This document shows positions 53,701-55,960 of a stretch of 55,960 nt of DNA, one piece after another. The position numbers were made by a program, and so were the translations under genes. The notes below the pieces were generated by a model, which had not been told where the DNA came from, ran no database searches, and was given only the letters and a program-made list of their open reading frames with translations. Positions within the stretch are counted from its first letter, which is position 1, and each line of letters opens with the position of its first letter. This stretch comes from Candidatus Omnitrophota bacterium (GTDB lineage Bacteria; Ratteibacteria; UBA8468; B48-G9; DTJG01). The stretch lies in assembly GCA_023819255.1 (NCBI GenBank), contig JAMWBU010000010.1, forward strand, positions 1 through 55,960, in the 5' to 3' direction.

Positions 53701-54334
53701 GTTTGGGAAAATGGTGCCTGTTAAGTATTTTGATCTTTACAGGTCAATCAAAGGCATAAATGCAGTTATGGCTTTTCAACCCATTGGCATCGAAAGCAAG
53801 CTGGCAATTGATGTTGACAAAACTCTGATTGGCAGAAAAATGAGTATATCCATTCTTGATGAAAAAAATCAAAAAATTTTTGAAAAAGATGTATCCATAA
53901 CAGGTGAAAGAATTGAGATACCGTTTTTGATTTACCAGAGTAATGAAGACCCGATTTATTACCTGAAAATCGCCTGCGGTGGACTGGAATTGAAAATGCC
54001 ATTCAAATTTTTGACAAAAGACATCAACTTTTTCGCTTTTCCGGTGGATGCCTGCCTGATTTACCCCTCAACAGAATCTCAGGCGATTTTGCGTGGAAAC
54101 ATTGAAATTCTGGAAGAAATGTTGAGAAATGACAAAATAAATATGACACTGGTTCTGAAAGAACTATCAACAGATACAGAAGTTTTCAGCAAGAAAACAG
54201 GTGTTTCTTCAAATAGATTCAGTGTTGTTTTGCCTCTGAAGGAATTGCCTCCATCAGCATATGTTATGGAGATATCCATTGAAGTAAAGCCTGAATTTGT
54301 TTTGAAAAGTCAATACAAATTTTTCAAGTTCTGA
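50744..54334 (+). CDS. Secreted multidomain glycoside-hydrolase-like protein (DUF4091) with CBM9 domain
   Basis: 1196 residues; signal peptide MQKFKMLIFCLLLSGIFLARTASG. Domain order: a galactose-binding-like domain (about 28-190; VRLDFGDS...DDKTGYGW), a beta linker, a barrel with the DUF4091-type LFNIDEPYG (near 518-526, Asp-Glu-Pro as probable catalytic Glu) and SWFVYAWSLGNAYN, a CBM9-like domain (about 792-990; IDGEMEQIWSQA...EDGIEIFIDPG), and a C-terminal beta domain. Probably acts on plant polysaccharide outside the cell; specificity unknown. AAGGAG within the aldolase gene fixes ATG 50744. Confidence 0.72.
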   Translation: MQKFKMLIFCLLLSGIFLARTASGWVVDKDLFPVRLDFGDSKINPVDGFLRIGQDTIYDDKTGYGWEKKYKSIYPVSTKDLTSKPNQTGLVGTEEATLIVANVKNGIYKGIITPAVAGKDITRLYRYSLVGNNEILLDKVDVPERTFTVKITDGKLRLTFRTEENGWTVHSIVLMPVERFMEHPEEFEKAKRLLIIGDDEKTENLQIPELRYRETPLPAFMKQDVIFFKKSITDRIVPTYRPEPEELINKIELTAAGDEYESYQLGILSKKAIPQLKFSISDLKGKTVIPSQNITIRTQYYFTYKTYLAPKTLDLRQEIEIFPHYAQGLWLTAYIPPDTPEGVYNGTITFYPLNTKEIKIPVEIKVLPFNLPKLKNHFYNIMWLGTYDTNPSSHAQQICKMAILDQKAHGINAFGCELRFPACNIYKEGDEIKFDLKPLEYRMNFYKSLGIELGPQDKFIWRIGIHPEKLLAELTGTDTRILDKYVVEPLSFTDKFLDVYAQIVKAVEEYSKKNNLPEMYLFNIDEPYGVYKNRVALQLVKATKKGGGHPWITVNDTYYEPLKEYLDVPVFANGYASYKTYEEHKKAGKKFWFYSAAPRSLRAVYARYETGIYLYKVGFEGASWFVYAWSLGNAYNGLVTMWNAVHPGFWEFVPTISWECTREGIDDVRYMEFLEELLKKNPDNAIASSFKGLLEIVDPDINNFQHIDPVTDVLVGKDASTWKSRDLDLMRTFLQQSCTQMVKKANKEVKQKKVALKDIKVNFEKLTKIEPKTRDVEFYNSRYVFHAPEVSNASIKIDGEMEQIWSQATRIEDFVKLTYATADVPTPAEDKTIVYVLKDSEHLYLFFDCFTKDMGKLKATISGEKKDIKEIWREDGIEIFIDPGPGYMTFYQLMINANGALTDMKVDITGEKRDDLDWNSNAEVRTKKLKDRWTAEIKIPLKALGGQEILGINFCRNNSQEKAIYTLWSPTVKPSLGNKGFGVPEKFGKMVPVKYFDLYRSIKGINAVMAFQPIGIESKLAIDVDKTLIGRKMSISILDEKNQKIFEKDVSITGERIEIPFLIYQSNEDPIYYLKIACGGLELKMPFKFLTKDINFFAFPVDACLIYPSTESQAILRGNIEILEEMLRNDKINMTLVLKELSTDTEVFSKKTGVSSNRFSVVLPLKELPPSAYVMEISIEVKPEFVLKSQYKFFKF

Positions 54335-54344
54335 GGAAAAAACA

Positions 54345-55397
54345 ATGGGAGAAAAAATCAAAAGTGAAAATTTTGCGGTTTACAGAAAAGAAGATGAATT
54401 TTCTGCCTGGCCAAGAAACTGCGGGGTCTACAAATACAGCGGGAATGAGATTGTCGTAAATTTTTTCACAAGAACCTGCCACTATAAGACAAAGGAAGAG
54501 GTCGGCCATGGATATGCGCCGCCTGACAATTCTTCAAGAATTGTCAGAATCAGGTCAAAAGACGGTTGCAAAACATGGAGCCAGCCGGAAACAATTATGT
54601 CATCTGTGAACCTGGGCTATGCTACGCCAGAGCAGGCGAATTTTCTGGAACCAAAAGAATTTGATTTCAAGAATCCTGATTTTATGCTGATCGCGATTAA
54701 GAATAAGCTATTTTTCTCTCAGGATAGAGGCAACAGCATCTACGGTCCGTGCAGGTTGCCTGGTTTTGGGTATGATGCAATCTGGCCGAGACCGGATTAT
54801 GTTGTGAGAGAAGATGGAGCCCTTATTCTTTTTGGCACAGTAAATCGCTCTGATGGAAGAGAAGGAAAACCAGTTGTCATTGTCTCAAAAAACAATGGTA
54901 TCTCGTGGGAACTTTTCTCTTACATATCAGAAGAAAAAACAGATTATATGCAGATTATGCCTTCTGGAGTGATACTTCCATCGGGAAAAATTGTCTGCGC
55001 TGTCAGATGTCAGAGATACAAGCACGGCTATAGTTTCTGGTCAGAGTGTTATGTTTCTGAAGACAATGGAAGAACCTGGCGCTTTATGTCAAGAATTAAT
55101 GACCTTGGAAGTCCCTGCCACCTGCTTTTACTTGAAGACGGAAGGATTCTTGCAACCTATGGCTACCGTTCATATCCTTTTGGCATAAGAATATCCATCA
55201 GCGAAGACGAAGGCAGGACATGGAAAAATGAATATATTCTCAGGGATGATGGTGGTTCTTGGGATCTTGGATATCCTGTAAGTGTTCAGCTTGACAGCGG
55301 CGAAATATTTTCTGTTTATTATTTCAATGACAGAAATGACAGGTTACAGCAGGACGGCGGAGTAAGATACATTGCAGGTTCAATTTACAGGGTTTAA
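54345..55397 (+). CDS. Asp-box (sialidase-like) protein 2, cytoplasmic
   Basis: 350 residues with four clear Asp-boxes: SKDGCKTW (about 71), SKNNGISW (about 181), SEDNGRTW (about 238) and SEDEGRTW (about 285), plus a degenerate SQDRGNSI near 125. A six-bladed propeller of the sialidase superfamily. No signal peptide. It ends the locus; with the aldolase it would work on imported products. GAGG just before the ATG and a 10-nt gap to the DUF4091 gene suggest cotranscription. Related in fold to the protein at 13450 but not a close copy. Confidence 0.7.
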   Translation: MGEKIKSENFAVYRKEDEFSAWPRNCGVYKYSGNEIVVNFFTRTCHYKTKEEVGHGYAPPDNSSRIVRIRSKDGCKTWSQPETIMSSVNLGYATPEQANFLEPKEFDFKNPDFMLIAIKNKLFFSQDRGNSIYGPCRLPGFGYDAIWPRPDYVVREDGALILFGTVNRSDGREGKPVVIVSKNNGISWELFSYISEEKTDYMQIMPSGVILPSGKIVCAVRCQRYKHGYSFWSECYVSEDNGRTWRFMSRINDLGSPCHLLLLEDGRILATYGYRSYPFGIRISISEDEGRTWKNEYILRDDGGSWDLGYPVSVQLDSGEIFSVYYFNDRNDRLQQDGGVRYIAGSIYRV

Positions 55398-55409
55398 CTG
55401 GCTCCGAAA

Positions 55410-55952
55410 TTATGACATTTCCTGGAATTCAGAAGGCACTTTGTATCCGGCAGATACCAGTGTCTTTATAAGTTCTTTTTTCCTATCATTGAATCTACCA
55501 GAAAATATCTCAGCGCAGGCAAGAATACTTTTTTGTTCTTCGACAAGTTTTACGGCAAAAGCCATGCATGTTGGTTCACCACACTTTTTACAATTTGTTC
55601 TGGGAAGAAGTTTGAATATATCAAGAGGGGTAAGCTTTTTTCTCCTTTCAATGTTTGGCTTAATTGAATCACGGTTTTCATAACACTGGTTCACAATCGC
55701 CTTGAACCATTTGATCAGTTCTTCTGCATCTTTTAAGTCAATAATCTTGGAGCCTGAAACCTGTTTTCCAACAACAGATATCAGTTTATCCCCTTTTTTC
55801 AGCGTGATGTAAGGGCCATTGTGATTGTATATGGCATCCTCAAAAACCGCGTTTAGATAAGGCATAACCTCAGATATATCTTTATCCATTTCAGCGATAA
55901 ATCTTATTCTTTCCGGCATTGCCAGGCATGGAAGTATTTTTATGATTCTCAC
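55410..55952 (-). CDS. Fe-S-domain protein (CODH/ACS-gamma-like cluster motif), start uncertain
   Basis: 180 residues. LLPRTNCKKCGEPTCMAFA with Cys121, Cys124, Cys129 and Cys146 is the four-cysteine 4Fe-4S domain found at the N terminus of the corrinoid Fe-S protein gamma subunit and in stand-alone proteins. The first ~95 residues (RIIKILPCLAMPERIRFIAEM...) are a partner domain of unknown role. GTG 55952 is the first start in the window, but the frame stays open to the edge, so the gene could begin outside. It converges with the Asp-box gene with 12 nt between. Confidence 0.7.
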   Translation of the reverse strand: MRIIKILPCLAMPERIRFIAEMDKDISEVMPYLNAVFEDAIYNHNGPYITLKKGDKLISVVGKQVSGSKIIDLKDAEELIKWFKAIVNQCYENRDSIKPNIERRKKLTPLDIFKLLPRTNCKKCGEPTCMAFAVKLVEEQKSILACAEIFSGRFNDRKKELIKTLVSAGYKVPSEFQEMS

Positions 55953-55960
55953 CTCATTGA

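Overview
The window reads as a piece of chromosome from an uncultured, anaerobic, Gram-negative bacterium that degrades plant polysaccharides. The outer-membrane lipid genes (lpxB, msbA) indicate a Gram-negative envelope. A class III ribonucleotide reductase and a radical SAM enzyme indicate anaerobic life. The many prepilin-type secreted proteins, the large secreted lyase-like proteins and the Asp-box proteins are a style I associate with Lentisphaerota, Planctomycetota, Kiritimatiellota and Omnitrophota/Ratteibacteria-type genomes. I cannot fix the phylum without a search. Gene density is high, and 4-nt start/stop overlaps of the form NTGA are common. I see no insertion sequence, phage or CRISPR array.

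Layout: (1) 1-2270, end of lpxB and msbA. (2) 5643-2271 (minus), a sugar operon of UroD-like protein, secreted esterase and araD. (3) 5815-11957, pyrR-pyrB-UvrD-like helicase-purH-BaiN-like flavoprotein. (4) 12021-13413, a DpnA-like DNA methyltransferase with a candidate PD-(D/E)XK endonuclease. (5) 13450-17536, an Asp-box protein, a VanX-like dipeptidase, two sugar-isomerase TIM barrels and an OsmC protein. (6) 24038-17517 (minus), a division and wall cluster mscS-truA-murB-ddl-ftsQ-ftsA-ftsZ. (7) 24135-24540, tRNA-Ser(UGA) followed by an unusual repeat array built from copies of its own 3' end. (8) 24580-26988, a short signal peptidase I, a small membrane protein and a decayed heparinase-like pseudogene. 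(9) 27095-30252, nrdR, nrdD and a small gene carrying the glycyl-radical domain that nrdD lacks. (10) 36591-30242 (minus), radical SAM/SPASM, thioredoxin, HAMP-like protein, prepilin-FecR fusion, CHASE2-HD-GYP and an MFS transporter. (11) 36698-40139, araB, a tRNA-binding protein and a family 2 glycosyltransferase. (12) 40320-55397, one long plus-strand locus behind a strong promoter: two giant exo-rhamnogalacturonan-lyase-like proteins, each followed by a prepilin-type protein, a stand-alone secreted module, a DHDPS-family aldolase, a DUF4091-CBM9 protein and an Asp-box protein. A minus-strand Fe-S protein closes the window.

How it fits together: the 40-55 kb locus looks like a pectin or rhamnogalacturonan utilisation system. 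The 2-5 kb operon and araB handle esterified arabinose-containing sugars (araB plus araD imply the L-arabinose to xylulose-5-phosphate route, with the isomerase elsewhere). The strongest candidates for something new are the two-gene anaerobic ribonucleotide reductase with a separately encoded glycyl-radical subunit, the tRNA-Ser repeat array with covarying hairpins, and the pairing of giant lyases with prepilin-like proteins that share a recently copied N-terminal cassette.
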